Assembly (NCBI RefSeq): GCF_027941835.1
Contig: NZ_CP116005.1
Location: 2,743,501 to 2,807,500 of the forward strand
Origin: Sphingosinicella microcystinivorans
Lineage (GTDB): Bacteria; Pseudomonadota; Alphaproteobacteria; Sphingomonadales; Sphingomonadaceae
Direction: 5' to 3'
Length of the DNA stretch: 64,000 bases
Shown here: piece after piece, positions 8,170 to 17,789 of the stretch
How the letters are laid out: the number at the start of each line of letters is the position of its first letter
Position numbering within the stretch: the stretch's first letter is position 1
Program-made: the position numbers and the translations under genes
The notes under the pieces: model-generated
What the model was told of the DNA's origin: nothing
The model's input: the letters and a program-made list of their open reading frames with translations, nothing else
Databases searched by the model: none

Positions 8170-9285
8170 ATGGCGGTTTTGAGCGAAGACCAGGTCATGC
8201 TGAAGGACATGGCGGCGGCATGGGTCCGCGACCGCCTGCCCGTCTCCGCGCGCCGCGCCGTCTTCGAAGGTGATTTCGATCGCGGATACGATCCCGCCGT
8301 CTATGCCGAAATGGCGGAGATGGGGTGGACGGGCATCGTCGTGCCCGAGGCGTGGGGCGGTCTCGATTTCGGCTATCTCAGTCTCGGCCTCGTGATCGAG
8401 GAACTGGGGCGGAATCTCGTCGCCTCGCCGTTCGTCAGCGCGGCGCTCGCCGCCGCGAGCGCGCTCCGCCTCGGCGGCACGGACGCGCAGCGCGATCGCT
8501 GGCTCCGGGGCATCGCGGACGGATCGGTGATCGGCACGCTCGCCGTCGACGAGGGCGTGCGCCATGCGCCCGCCGCGCTCGGCGTCACGGCGGAAGCCGT
8601 TCCGGGCGGTTGGCGCATCCGGGGCGTGAAGCGCCCGGTGCCGGACGGAATGGCCGCCGATTTCGCGATCGTCGCCGCGTCCGCTTCCGGAGGGACGATG
8701 CTGTTCATCGTCGATCTCGCGGCGGACGGCGTGACGCGCAGCGCGCTCGACCAGATCGACGCGCGCCGTCCGGCGATGATCGCGTTCGACATCGTCGTCG
8801 GCGAGGACGCGGTGCTGGGCACGGCGGGCGAGGGGGAGGCGTTGCTCGACGCCGTCCTCGACCGCGTGCGCGCCGGGGTCGCCGCCGAGATGCTCGGCAT
8901 GGCGACGCAGGCGTTCGAGACGACGCTCGAATACCTGAAGATGCGCGTGCAGTTCGGGCAGATCATCGGCTCGTTCCAGGCGCTCCAGCACCGGGCCGCC
9001 GAGATGTTCGCCGAATTGCAGCTCACGCGCTCCGCTGTCGAGGCCGCGCTCATCGCGATTGACGCGGACGATCCCGAGCTGCCGAAGCTCGCCTCGCTCG
9101 CGAAGGCGGTCGCAGGCGATACGCTGCACCGCATCTCGAACGAGATGGTGCAGATGCACGGCGGCATCGGCATGACGCACGAGCACGACGCGGGCCTGTA
9201 CCTGAAGTCGGCGCGGGTCGCCGACCAGTCCTACGGCAACGCCGCGTATCACCGGGAACGCTGGGGACGGCTGAACGGCTACTAG
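8170..9285 (+). CDS. Acyl-CoA dehydrogenase, probable partner subunit
   Basis: A 371-residue acyl-CoA dehydrogenase with the family fold: an N-terminal helical region (WTGIVVPEAWGGLDFGYL), a middle beta domain that is less conserved than in classical members, and the C-terminal VQFGQIIGSFQALQHRAAEM and MHGGIGMTHEHDAGLYLK motifs. The C-terminus ends in SYGNAAYHRERWGRL and lacks a YEGT-type catalytic Glu, as expected for one partner of a heteromeric dehydrogenase. A GGGGGAGG ribosome-binding site lies just before the ATG. It is the second gene of the operon and is best read together with the gene ending at 8134. Confidence 0.9.
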   Translation: MAVLSEDQVMLKDMAAAWVRDRLPVSARRAVFEGDFDRGYDPAVYAEMAEMGWTGIVVPEAWGGLDFGYLSLGLVIEELGRNLVASPFVSAALAAASALRLGGTDAQRDRWLRGIADGSVIGTLAVDEGVRHAPAALGVTAEAVPGGWRIRGVKRPVPDGMAADFAIVAASASGGTMLFIVDLAADGVTRSALDQIDARRPAMIAFDIVVGEDAVLGTAGEGEALLDAVLDRVRAGVAAEMLGMATQAFETTLEYLKMRVQFGQIIGSFQALQHRAAEMFAELQLTRSAVEAALIAIDADDPELPKLASLAKAVAGDTLHRISNEMVQMHGGIGMTHEHDAGLYLKSARVADQSYGNAAYHRERWGRLNGY

Positions 9286-9297
9286 GCGGAGGGTCGC

Positions 9298-10311
9298 ATG
9301 GACGCGCGAGAGATACATCTGAAACGGCGGCCGGTCGGTATGCCGGTCGCGGACGATTTCGCCATGGTCGTCAACAGCTTGCCGGAACTCGCGGAGGGCG
9401 AGGTTCAGGTCCGCAACCTCTGGATGGCGGTCGATCCGGCGATGCGCGGGCGGATGAGCGACGCCAAGAGCTACGTGCCGCCGTTCGCGCTCGACGCGCC
9501 GATGGAGGGGCCCGCCGTCGGCACCGTCGTCGCCTCGCGTGACCCCGGCTTCGCGCCCGGCGACATCGTCTCCTCGCGGCTCGGCTGGCGCGAGGCGTTC
9601 AACGCGCCCGCGAGCGCGCTCAGGCTGCGGCCGGACACCGGGCTGCCGCCGCAGGCCTATCTCGGCTTCGCGGGCGTGACCGGCCTCACCGCCTACGCGG
9701 GCCTGCTGAAGATCGCGGCCTTGAGGCCCGGCGACGTGGTGTTCGTGTCCGGTGCGGCGGGCGGCGTCGGCTCGATCGTCTGCCAGATCGCCAGGCTCAA
9801 GGGCCACAAGGTGATCGCCGCGGCGGGCGGCGCGCAGAAGACCGCGTACCTCAGGGACACGCTCGGCGTCGATGCCGTCATCGACTACAAGGCCGAGCCG
9901 AACCTCACCAGGGCGCTCGCCCGCGAAGTGAAGGCGATCGGCGCGACCGGCATCGACGTCTATTTCGAGAACGTCGGCGGCGAGCACCTTCAGGCCGCGC
10001 TCGCGCTCGCCAATCCGTTCGCGCGTTTCGCCATCTGCGGGATGATCTCGCAGTACAACGTGACGGACGCGCCCACCGTGCCGCGCAACCTCACGCTCGT
10101 CATGGTGAAGAGCATCCGCATGGAGGGCTTCATCGCGCTCAACCACATGGACATCGAGCCGCATTTCCTCGCCGATGTGACCGCCTGGCACAAGGCGGGT
10201 TTGCTCACCGCCACCGAAACCGTGCATGAGGGCATCGACCATGCGCTGGACGCCTTCTTCGGGCTGTTCAGCGGTGCAGATCTCGGCCGTATGCTGGTGA
10301 AGCTCGGCTAG
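9298..10311 (+). CDS. NADP-dependent medium-chain oxidoreductase (enone/alkenal reductase type)
   Basis: A 337-residue zinc-independent MDR-superfamily enzyme. The N-terminal part (MDAREIHLKRRPVGMPVADD, then MAVDPAMRGRMSD) is typical of the leukotriene B4 dehydrogenase / YncB / curcumin reductase branch. The nucleotide-binding site is VFVSGAAGGVGSIVCQIA near residue 155. Relatives reduce alpha,beta-unsaturated ketones or aldehydes with NADPH. It lies 12 bases after the acyl-CoA dehydrogenase pair and 14 bases before a CoA-transferase gene, so it is part of the same operon. It may saturate an enone formed during substrate breakdown. Confidence 0.9.
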   Translation: MDAREIHLKRRPVGMPVADDFAMVVNSLPELAEGEVQVRNLWMAVDPAMRGRMSDAKSYVPPFALDAPMEGPAVGTVVASRDPGFAPGDIVSSRLGWREAFNAPASALRLRPDTGLPPQAYLGFAGVTGLTAYAGLLKIAALRPGDVVFVSGAAGGVGSIVCQIARLKGHKVIAAAGGAQKTAYLRDTLGVDAVIDYKAEPNLTRALAREVKAIGATGIDVYFENVGGEHLQAALALANPFARFAICGMISQYNVTDAPTVPRNLTLVMVKSIRMEGFIALNHMDIEPHFLADVTAWHKAGLLTATETVHEGIDHALDAFFGLFSGADLGRMLVKLG

Positions 10312-10325
10312 GCGGGAGGCAGGCA

Positions 10326-11534
10326 GTGTATGAACTTCTGAAGGGCGTGCGCGTCGTCGAGGGCGCGGCGTTCATCGCCGGGCCGTCGTGCGGCCTGCAC
10401 ATGGCGCAGATGGGCGCCGAGGTGATCCGTTTCGACCAGATCGGCGGCGGCCCGGACTTCCGCCGCTGGCCGCTCGCGCCGGACGGCTCCAGCCTCTACT
10501 GGGAGGGGCTCAACAAGGGCAAGAAGTCGGTCGCCATCGACCTCTCCCGCCCCGAGGGCCGCGAGCTCGCCGTCTCGCTCGCCACCGCGCCGGGCGAGAA
10601 CGCGGGGCTCTTCCTCACCAACTACCCCGTGCGCGGCTTCCTCTCGCACGAGGCGCTGAAGGCGCGCCGCGCGGACATCGTCACCGGCCGCGTGATGGGC
10701 TGGGCGGACGGCTCGCCCGCGGTCGACTACACGGTGAACGCCGCTGTCGGCGTGCCGATGATGACGGGGCCTGCCGACGACGACCGCCCGGTCAACCACG
10801 TGCTCCCCGCGTGGGACCTGCTCGGCGGCGCCTACGCCGCGTTCGTGCTGGTCTCGGCGCTGCTCCGCCGCCGCGCGACCGGCGAGGGCGCCGAGATCCG
10901 CGTGCCGCTGTCCGACCTCGCCGCCACCAGCCTCGGCCATCTCGGGCAGGTCGCCGAGGTGCTGACCGGCGGCGACCGCCCTCGCATGGGCAACGACCTG
11001 TTCGGCGCTTTCGGCCGCGATTTCCTCTGCGCGGACGGCAAGCGCATCATCGTCGTGGCGATCACGCCGCGCCAGTGGAAGGGGCTGGTCGAGGTGCTCG
11101 GCCTCGCCGAGCCCGTCGCGGCGATCGAGGCCGAGCTCGGCGTGCGCTTCGCAGCGGACGAGGGCGCCCGCTTTCGCCACCGTGCCCGCCTGTTCCCGCT
11201 GTTCGAGGCGGCGATCGCGGCGCGCACGGTCGCGGACCTGCAACCGGCGTTCGACGCGGGCGGCGTCACGTGGGGCGGCTACCAGAGCCTCGCCGAGGCC
11301 GTGGCGAACGACGCGCGCCTGTTCGTCGGCAACCCGCAGTTCCAGACGCTCGATCACCCGAGCGGCCTCACCTACCCGGCGGCCGGTCCCGCCGCGACGC
11401 TGGCCGGGGAAGCGCGCGAGGCCCTGCGCCGCGCGCCCCGGCTCGGCGAGCACACCGACGAGGTGCTGACGGCGGTGCTCGGCCTCGACAGCGGCGCCAT
11501 CGGCGCGCTGCACGACAAGGGGATCGTCGCATGA
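10326..11534 (+). CDS. CaiB/BaiF family (class III) CoA-transferase
   Basis: A 402-residue class III CoA-transferase. The N-terminus (LLKGVRVVEGAAFIAGPSCG, then MGAEVIRFD) and GLNKGKKSVAIDLSRPEGRELA are typical of the family. Asp134 in the VDYTVNAAVG segment occupies the position of the catalytic Asp that forms the mixed anhydride and CoA thioester. The role is probably to move CoA onto a free acid generated in the pathway. GTG at 10326 was chosen because GGGAGG (10314-10319) sits 6 bases upstream; the nearby ATG is out of frame. The stop overlaps the start of the next gene by 4 bases. Confidence 0.9.
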   Translation: MYELLKGVRVVEGAAFIAGPSCGLHMAQMGAEVIRFDQIGGGPDFRRWPLAPDGSSLYWEGLNKGKKSVAIDLSRPEGRELAVSLATAPGENAGLFLTNYPVRGFLSHEALKARRADIVTGRVMGWADGSPAVDYTVNAAVGVPMMTGPADDDRPVNHVLPAWDLLGGAYAAFVLVSALLRRRATGEGAEIRVPLSDLAATSLGHLGQVAEVLTGGDRPRMGNDLFGAFGRDFLCADGKRIIVVAITPRQWKGLVEVLGLAEPVAAIEAELGVRFAADEGARFRHRARLFPLFEAAIAARTVADLQPAFDAGGVTWGGYQSLAEAVANDARLFVGNPQFQTLDHPSGLTYPAAGPAATLAGEAREALRRAPRLGEHTDEVLTAVLGLDSGAIGALHDKGIVA

Positions 11535-12331
11535 GCATAGACGTCTGGAAGGGCTGGATCGGCAGGACCGAGAGCCGCACCGAGGTGCTTGACCCCGGCA
11601 GCCTCCGCCGCTTCGCCGCCGCCGTCGGCGAGGACCTTGACGTCGAGCGCACGCAGCCCTCGCTCGCGCACTGGGCGTTCTTCCTGCCGGTCGCCCCCGC
11701 GGACGGCCTCGGCGAGGACGGCCACCCGAAGCGCGGCGGGTTCCTGCCGCCGGTGACGCTGCCGCGCCGCATGTTCGCCGCTGCCGACATGCGCTTCGAC
11801 GGAACGCTCACGCTCGGCGCGCCCGCGACCCGCGTCTCGACCGTCACCGACGTCGCGCTGAAGTCCGGCAAGAGCGGCGACCTCGTGTTGGTGTCGGTCG
11901 AGCACCGCATCACGCAGGACGGTGCGGAGCGGGTCGCCGAGCGGCAGACCATCGTCTACCGCGACGCCGGGGCGCCGACGCCGCCCGTGGCCGCGTCCGA
12001 TCCGCCGCCGCAGGGCGACGTGGTCTGGGTGCCGAACACCGTCGACCTGTTCCGTTTCTCGGCCGCCACGTCGAACAGCCACCGCATCCACTACGACCTG
12101 CCCTATGCCACGGCGGAAGAAGGCTACCCCGGCCTCGTCGTGCACGGCCCGTTCACGGCGGCGCGACTCTTCGGCCATGCCCGCCGCAAGGGCGCGCTTT
12201 CGGCGTTTTCCTTCCGCGCGATGGCGCCGATGTTCTGCGGCCGGCCGATCGTGCTGCGGGACACGGCGGAGGGCGTCGAGGCGGTGCGCTGCGACGGCGC
12301 AGTGGCGATGCAGGCAAAATATAGCCTATAG
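11531..12331 (+). CDS. MaoC-like hydratase (HTD2 / mesaconyl-C4-CoA hydratase type)
   Basis: A 266-residue double hot-dog protein. The N-terminal half is a FAS1-type dehydratase-like hot dog (SLAHWAFFLP, GGFLPPVTLPRRMF). The C-terminal half carries the MaoC signature SNSHRIHYDLPYA followed by GYPGLVVHGPFTA. Family members hydrate enoyl-CoA thioesters or fumaryl-like esters. The start codon overlaps the preceding stop (ATGA at 11531-11534), indicating translational coupling with the CoA-transferase. The end of the gene overlaps the next promoter element at 12322-12335. Confidence 0.88.
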   Translation: MSIDVWKGWIGRTESRTEVLDPGSLRRFAAAVGEDLDVERTQPSLAHWAFFLPVAPADGLGEDGHPKRGGFLPPVTLPRRMFAAADMRFDGTLTLGAPATRVSTVTDVALKSGKSGDLVLVSVEHRITQDGAERVAERQTIVYRDAGAPTPPVAASDPPPQGDVVWVPNTVDLFRFSAATSNSHRIHYDLPYATAEEGYPGLVVHGPFTAARLFGHARRKGALSAFSFRAMAPMFCGRPIVLRDTAEGVEAVRCDGAVAMQAKYSL

Positions 12332-12335
12332 TGCA
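12322..12335 (+). promoter_or_regulatory. Island-wide 14-bp promoter element, copy 2
   Basis: TAGCCTATAGTGCA followed by ATATTC, 62 bases before the ATG at 12398. It overlaps the last codons of the preceding gene, so the 12.4-16.8 kb operon has its own control point despite the compact spacing. TATAGT within it could be the -10 box. Confidence 0.6.
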
Positions 12336-12397
12336 ATATTCGAATTGACTCGGCGCGCGAACAGGGCAAGGACGCCGGGTCTGGAGGAGAGATCGCA

Positions 12398-13552
12398 ATG
12401 GATGCAGAGACGTTCGGACTGTTCCGTTCGACCATTCGCCGTTTCGTCGACGAGCGCCTGATCCCGGCCGAGGACGCGGTCGAGGAGGCCGACACCGTTC
12501 CCGAGTCCATCGTGGACGAGATGCGGCAGATGGGCCTGTTCGGCATCTCCGTGCCGGAAGACTACGGCGGTCTCGGCTGCACCATGTCCGAGGAGGCGGC
12601 GATCATCCGCGAGTTGACGCGCGCCTCCGTGGTGTTCCGCTCGGTGATCGGCACCACCGTGGGCATCGGCAGCCAGGGCATCGTGATGGACGGCACCGAG
12701 GAGCAGAAGCAGGAATGGCTGCCGAAGTTCGCGACCGGCGAGGCCATCGCCAGCTTCGGCCTCACCGAGCCGGAAGCCGGCTCCGACGCCGCCTCGCTGC
12801 GCACCGTCGCCGTGCGCGACGGCGACACTTACCGCATCACCGGCACCAAGCGCTTCATCACCAACGCGCCGCGCGCCAGCGTCTTCACGCTGATGGCGCG
12901 CACGGAGGCGGACGTGAAGGGCGCGGGCGGCATCTCCGCGTTCATCCTGCCCGCGGATACGCCCGGCATCTCGTTCGGCAAGCCCGACAAGAAAATGGGC
13001 CAGAAGGGCTCGGTGACGACGGACGTGATCCTCGATGACGTGGTCGTGCCCGCCGCGAACATCATCGGCGGCGTGCCGGGGCGCGGCTTCAAGACCGCGA
13101 TGAAGGTGCTGGACCGGGGCCGCATCCATATCGCCGCCGTCGCGCTCGGCATGTGCGAGCGGCTGATCGGCATGGCGCTGCAATATGCGATGGAGCGGAG
13201 GCAGTTCGGCGGGCGCATCGCGGACTTCCAGCTCGTGCAGGCGATGCTCGCCGACATGAAGGTGGACATGCTGACGACCGAGGCGCTGATGCAGTCGGTC
13301 GCCGCGAAGTTCGACGCTGGCGAGCCCGTCAGCCTCGAATGCTCGGCGCTCAAGCTCCATGCCTCCGAAGCGGTCGGCCGCATCGCCGACCGCGCGGTGC
13401 AGATCTACGGCGGCGCGGGCTACATGTCCGAATACAAGGTCGAGCGCTTCTACCGCGACGTGCGCCTGCTCCGCATCTACGAGGGCACCTCGCAGATTCA
13501 GCAGACCATCATCGCCAGGCAGATGATCCGGCAGGCCGAGGCCGCCGCCTGA
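12398..13552 (+). CDS. Acyl-CoA dehydrogenase (classical type)
   Basis: A 384-residue FAD-dependent dehydrogenase introducing an alpha,beta double bond into acyl-CoA. It has MGLFGISVPEDYGGLG, the flavin-side ASFGLTEPEAGSDAASLRT motif, TKRFITNAPRASVF, ERRQFGGRIADFQLVQAMLA, and the C-terminal RIYEGTSQIQQTIIARQM with catalytic Glu362. This is the complete residue set of butyryl/isovaleryl/glutaryl-type enzymes, unlike the paired dehydrogenases upstream. It is the first gene of an operon with thiolase, CoA-transferase and SDR, which could carry out one full oxidation and cleavage cycle. Confidence 0.93.
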   Translation: MDAETFGLFRSTIRRFVDERLIPAEDAVEEADTVPESIVDEMRQMGLFGISVPEDYGGLGCTMSEEAAIIRELTRASVVFRSVIGTTVGIGSQGIVMDGTEEQKQEWLPKFATGEAIASFGLTEPEAGSDAASLRTVAVRDGDTYRITGTKRFITNAPRASVFTLMARTEADVKGAGGISAFILPADTPGISFGKPDKKMGQKGSVTTDVILDDVVVPAANIIGGVPGRGFKTAMKVLDRGRIHIAAVALGMCERLIGMALQYAMERRQFGGRIADFQLVQAMLADMKVDMLTTEALMQSVAAKFDAGEPVSLECSALKLHASEAVGRIADRAVQIYGGAGYMSEYKVERFYRDVRLLRIYEGTSQIQQTIIARQMIRQAEAAA

Positions 13553-13582
13553 CCGCCTTTCTTTTTCGCGAAGGACCCGCCC

Positions 13583-14779
13583 ATGCGCAGAGCCGCCATC
13601 GTCGCCCCCATCCGCACCGCCGTCGGCAAGTACGGCGGATCGCTGAAGTCCATGAGCGCCGGAGACCTCGGCGCGATCATCATAAGGGCGCTCGTAGAGC
13701 GCACGAAGATCGACCCGGAACGCATTGACGACGTTGTATTTTCGCAAGGGTACGGTAACGGCGAGGCGCCCTGCATCGGCCGCTGGTCGGCGCTGGCGGC
13801 GGGGCTGCCGGAATCGATCCCCGGCGTGCAGCTCGACCGGCGCTGCGGCTCCGGCCTGCAAGCCGTGATCGACGCGGCGATGCGGATCCAGACCGGCGCG
13901 GCGGACGTGGTGATCGCGGGCGGTGTCGAGAGCATGTCGAACGTCGAATATTATTCGATGGACCACCGCTGGGGCGCGCGCTCCGGCTCCACGACCTTCC
14001 ACGACCGGCTGACGCGCGGCCGCGTCATGTCGCAGCCGATCGCGCGCTACGGCATCATCACCGGCATGATCGAGACGGCGAACAACCTCGCCAAGGACTA
14101 CAACATTTCCCGCGAGGCGTGCGACGAGTACGCAGCCATGAGCCACCGGCGCGCCGCCGCGGCGTGGGCGGCGGGCAGGTTCGACGACGAGCTGGTGCCG
14201 GTGCCGGTGCCGCAGCGCAAGGGCGACCCGGTGATCTTCGCGATGGACGAGGGCATCCGCGCCGACGCGACGCCGGAATCGCTGGCGCAGCTCAAGCCCA
14301 TCGAGAAGGACGGCGTGGTGACGGCGGGCAACGCCAGCCAGCAGAACGACGCGGCGGCCGCCTGCCTCGTCGTCGCGGAGGACAAGCTCGCCGAACTGGG
14401 CCTCGAGCCGATGGGCTACCTGCACAGCTGGGCGGCGGCGGGCTGCGACCCGTCGCGCATGGGCATCGGCCCGGTTCCCGCCGTCGAGCGCCTGTTCGCC
14501 CGCACCGGCCTCGGCTGGAACGACATCGACCTCGTCGAGCTGAACGAGGCGTTCGCGCCGCAGGTGCTCGCCTGCCTCAAGGGCTGGGGCTGGGACGACC
14601 GCGACCGGCTCAACGTCAACGGTTCGGGCATCTCGCTCGGGCACCCGATCGGCGCCACCGGCGGCCGCATTCTCGCGAACCTGCTGCGCGAGCTGGCGCG
14701 GCGCGACGGGCGCTACGGCCTTGAAACCATGTGCATCGGCGGCGGGCAGGGGCTCGCCGCGATCTTCGAGCGGGCGTGA
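13583..14779 (+). CDS. Thiolase (acetyl-CoA acetyltransferase / 3-ketoacyl-CoA thiolase)
   Basis: A 398-residue thiolase with all three catalytic regions: nucleophilic Cys88 in LDRRCGSGLQA, the GISLGHPIGATGGR histidine motif, and the second Cys in ETMCIGGGQGLA. The N-terminus (AAIVAPIRTAVGKYGG) is canonical. It should cleave a 3-ketoacyl-CoA with CoA to release acetyl- or propionyl-CoA. The gene lies 30 bases after the acyl-CoA dehydrogenase and just ahead of a CoA-transferase. The precise chain-length preference is not evident. Confidence 0.94.
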   Translation: MRRAAIVAPIRTAVGKYGGSLKSMSAGDLGAIIIRALVERTKIDPERIDDVVFSQGYGNGEAPCIGRWSALAAGLPESIPGVQLDRRCGSGLQAVIDAAMRIQTGAADVVIAGGVESMSNVEYYSMDHRWGARSGSTTFHDRLTRGRVMSQPIARYGIITGMIETANNLAKDYNISREACDEYAAMSHRRAAAAWAAGRFDDELVPVPVPQRKGDPVIFAMDEGIRADATPESLAQLKPIEKDGVVTAGNASQQNDAAAACLVVAEDKLAELGLEPMGYLHSWAAAGCDPSRMGIGPVPAVERLFARTGLGWNDIDLVELNEAFAPQVLACLKGWGWDDRDRLNVNGSGISLGHPIGATGGRILANLLRELARRDGRYGLETMCIGGGQGLAAIFERA

Positions 14780-14796
14780 CGCCCTTGGAGGACACC

Positions 14797-16047
14797 ATGT
14801 CGGCGGCTGACGCCTCAACACCGGCGGCGCTTGCCGGCATCAAGGTTCTCGATCTCTCGCGCGTGCTCGCCGGGCCGTGGTGCACGCAGATCCTCGCCGA
14901 TTTCGGCGCGGACGTGCTGAAGGTGGAGGCGCCCGGCCGGGGCGACGACACCCGCCAGTGGGGACCGCCCTATCTCAAGGGGCCGGACGAGGAGGGGCGC
15001 GGCGAGAGCGCCTACTATCTCTCGTGCAATCGCAACAAGCGCTCGGTAGCCATTGATATTGCTTCCCCCGAAGGCGCGGCGCTCGTGCGGCGGCTCGCGG
15101 CCGACGCCGACATTCTCGTCGAGAATTTCAAGGTCGGCGGGCTCAGGAAATACGGCCTCGACTACGAGAGCCTGAAGGCGATCAATCCCCGCCTCGTCTA
15201 TTGCTCGATCACCGGCTTCGGCCAGACCGGGCCGTATGCCTCGCGCGGCGGCTACGATTTCGTGGCGCAGGGCATGGGCGGGCTGATGACCATCACCGGC
15301 GAGAACGGCGGCGAGCCGCTGAAGGTCGGCGTCGCCATCACCGACGTCTCCACGGGCATGTACGCGACCGTCAGCATCCTGATGGCGCTGCGCCACGCCG
15401 AGCGCACGGGCGAGGGCCAGCACATCGACGTCTCGCTGCTCGACACGCAGATGGCGATGCTGGCGAACCAGGCGCTTAGCTGGCTCGTCGGGCGGCAGGA
15501 GCCGGGGCGTCTCGGCAACCGGCACCCGACCGTGGTGCCCTACAAGACGTTTCAGGCGAAGGACGGCAGCATCATCATCGCCGTGGGCAACGACGGCCAG
15601 TACCGCCAGATGTGCAAGGTGCTCGGCGTGCCGGAACTCGCCGCCGATCCGCGCTACGTGACCAACGCCGACCGCGTGGTCAACCGCGACGGGCTGGAGG
15701 CGCGCATCCAGGAGCTGGTCGCGGACGAGGAGGTGACGCCGCTCGTCGAGCGGCTGGTGGAGGCGGGCGTGCCCGCCGGGCCGGTGAACACGCTGGAGAA
15801 GGTCTTTTCCGATCCGTTCGTCGAAGCGCGCGGCGCCGTCCACGAATTCGAGCGCGAGGACGGCATGAAGGTGCCGAGCGTCGCCTATCCCGGCAAGCTC
15901 AGCGGAACCCCCGCCACCTTCCGCCGCCGCCCGCCGTTCGTCGGCGAGCACAGCCGCGAGGCGCTCGCCGACTGGCTGGGGCTTCCCGATGCGGAACTCG
16001 ATGCGCTCGCCGGGGCTGCCGTGATCGCGCAGCGCGGCGAAGGCTGA
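14797..16047 (+). CDS. CaiB/BaiF family (class III) CoA-transferase
   Basis: A 416-residue enzyme very close to the family pattern: VLAGPWCTQILADFGADVLK, YYLSCNRNKRSVAIDI, DILVENFKVGGLRKYG, and GGYDFVAQGMGGLM with catalytic Asp154. Relatives include formyl-CoA, succinyl-CoA:dicarboxylate and itaconate CoA-transferases. It probably activates an acid intermediate using succinyl-CoA or acetyl-CoA. ATG at 14797 is used; an in-frame upstream start would overlap the thiolase gene. Confidence 0.92.
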   Translation: MSAADASTPAALAGIKVLDLSRVLAGPWCTQILADFGADVLKVEAPGRGDDTRQWGPPYLKGPDEEGRGESAYYLSCNRNKRSVAIDIASPEGAALVRRLAADADILVENFKVGGLRKYGLDYESLKAINPRLVYCSITGFGQTGPYASRGGYDFVAQGMGGLMTITGENGGEPLKVGVAITDVSTGMYATVSILMALRHAERTGEGQHIDVSLLDTQMAMLANQALSWLVGRQEPGRLGNRHPTVVPYKTFQAKDGSIIIAVGNDGQYRQMCKVLGVPELAADPRYVTNADRVVNRDGLEARIQELVADEEVTPLVERLVEAGVPAGPVNTLEKVFSDPFVEARGAVHEFEREDGMKVPSVAYPGKLSGTPATFRRRPPFVGEHSREALADWLGLPDAELDALAGAAVIAQRGEG

Positions 16048-16064
16048 ACGGAAAGGACAAGGTC

Positions 16065-16847
<783 letters not shown>

Positions 16848-16869
16848 CCCCTTGTGATCGGATCAATTT

Positions 16870-16883
16870 TGTACCATAGTGCA
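16870..16883 (+). promoter_or_regulatory. Island-wide 14-bp promoter element, copy 3
   Basis: TGTACCATAGTGCA followed by GAAATC, 32 bases before the ATG at 16916. It is an imperfect dyad (TGnAC-N4-GTnCA). A possible -35 TTGTGA lies 17 bases upstream of CATAGT, so the element would cover the -10 region. Confidence 0.65.
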
Positions 16884-16915
16884 GAAATCAATTCGACAAA
16901 GGGGAGCGCCCGGCC

Positions 16916-17788
16916 ATGACGGCAGCGGACGAGATTGTGCCGGAATTCGTCACCTACGCGGTGAATGAAGGCGTCGCATGGGTGATGCTGAACCGCCCGC
17001 AATACAGCAACGCGCAGAACTACCGCCTGCTGAACCAGCTCGACGCGGCGTTCCGCCGCGCGGTGGAGGACGACGCCGTCAAGGTCATCGTGCTCGGCGG
17101 CGAGGGCAAGCACTTCTCCGCGGGCCACGACATCGGCACGCCCGAGAAGGATTCGAACCTGCCGCGCGAGCGCGTGCATCTGTGGTGGGACCACACCAAC
17201 AAGGGCGGCGCCGAGCGGCAGTACGTGCTGGAGCAGGACGCCTACCTCGGCCTCTGCCGCCGCTGGCAGGACATCCCCAAGCCGATGATCGCGATGGTGC
17301 AGGGCGCCTGCGTCGCGGGCGGGCTGATGCTCGCGTGGGTGTGCGACCTCATCATTGCGAGCGAGGACGCCTTCTTCCAGGACCCGGTGGTGCGCATGGC
17401 GCAGCCCGGCGTCGAGTATTTCGCGCACGCCTTCGAGCTGCCGCCCCGCGTCGCGCGCGAGCTGCTCCTCCTCGGCGAGCGTATGCCCGCCGAGCGCGCC
17501 TACCAGTTCGGCATGGTGAACCGCATCTACCCGCGCGAGAGCCTGCGCGCCGAGGTGGCGCGGATCGCCGCCGAGATCGCGCAGCGCGACCGCTTCGGCC
17601 TCGCGCTCACCAAGCAGGCGATCAACTTCGTCGAGGACCTGCGCGGCAAGCGGCAGGCGATGGACGGCGTGTTCCACATGCACCACCTCGCCCACGCGCA
17701 TAACCAGCTCATGACCGGCAACCTCGTCGGCGGTCTCGACGCCAAGGCGATGGCGCAGGCGAACAAGAAGCAGGCGGGCGAAGGCTGA
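16916..17788 (+). CDS. Enoyl-CoA hydratase/isomerase (crotonase) family protein, atypical active site
   Basis: A 290-residue crotonase-fold protein: VMLNRPQYSNAQNYRLLNQL at the N-terminus, GEGKHFSAGHDIG for the first oxyanion strand, and MVQGACVAGGLMLAWVCDLI for the second. The two catalytic Glu positions of classical hydratases are not conserved: GGLMLAW stands where GGGxEL is expected, and QDPVVRMAQPGVEYF replaces the PE-x-x-LG motif. A different crotonase reaction (isomerase, hydrolase or C-C bond lyase) is therefore possible. It begins the operon that also holds the extended acyl-CoA dehydrogenase and the racemase. Confidence 0.88.
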   Translation: MTAADEIVPEFVTYAVNEGVAWVMLNRPQYSNAQNYRLLNQLDAAFRRAVEDDAVKVIVLGGEGKHFSAGHDIGTPEKDSNLPRERVHLWWDHTNKGGAERQYVLEQDAYLGLCRRWQDIPKPMIAMVQGACVAGGLMLAWVCDLIIASEDAFFQDPVVRMAQPGVEYFAHAFELPPRVARELLLLGERMPAERAYQFGMVNRIYPRESLRAEVARIAAEIAQRDRFGLALTKQAINFVEDLRGKRQAMDGVFHMHHLAHAHNQLMTGNLVGGLDAKAMAQANKKQAGEG

Positions 17789-17789
17789 C

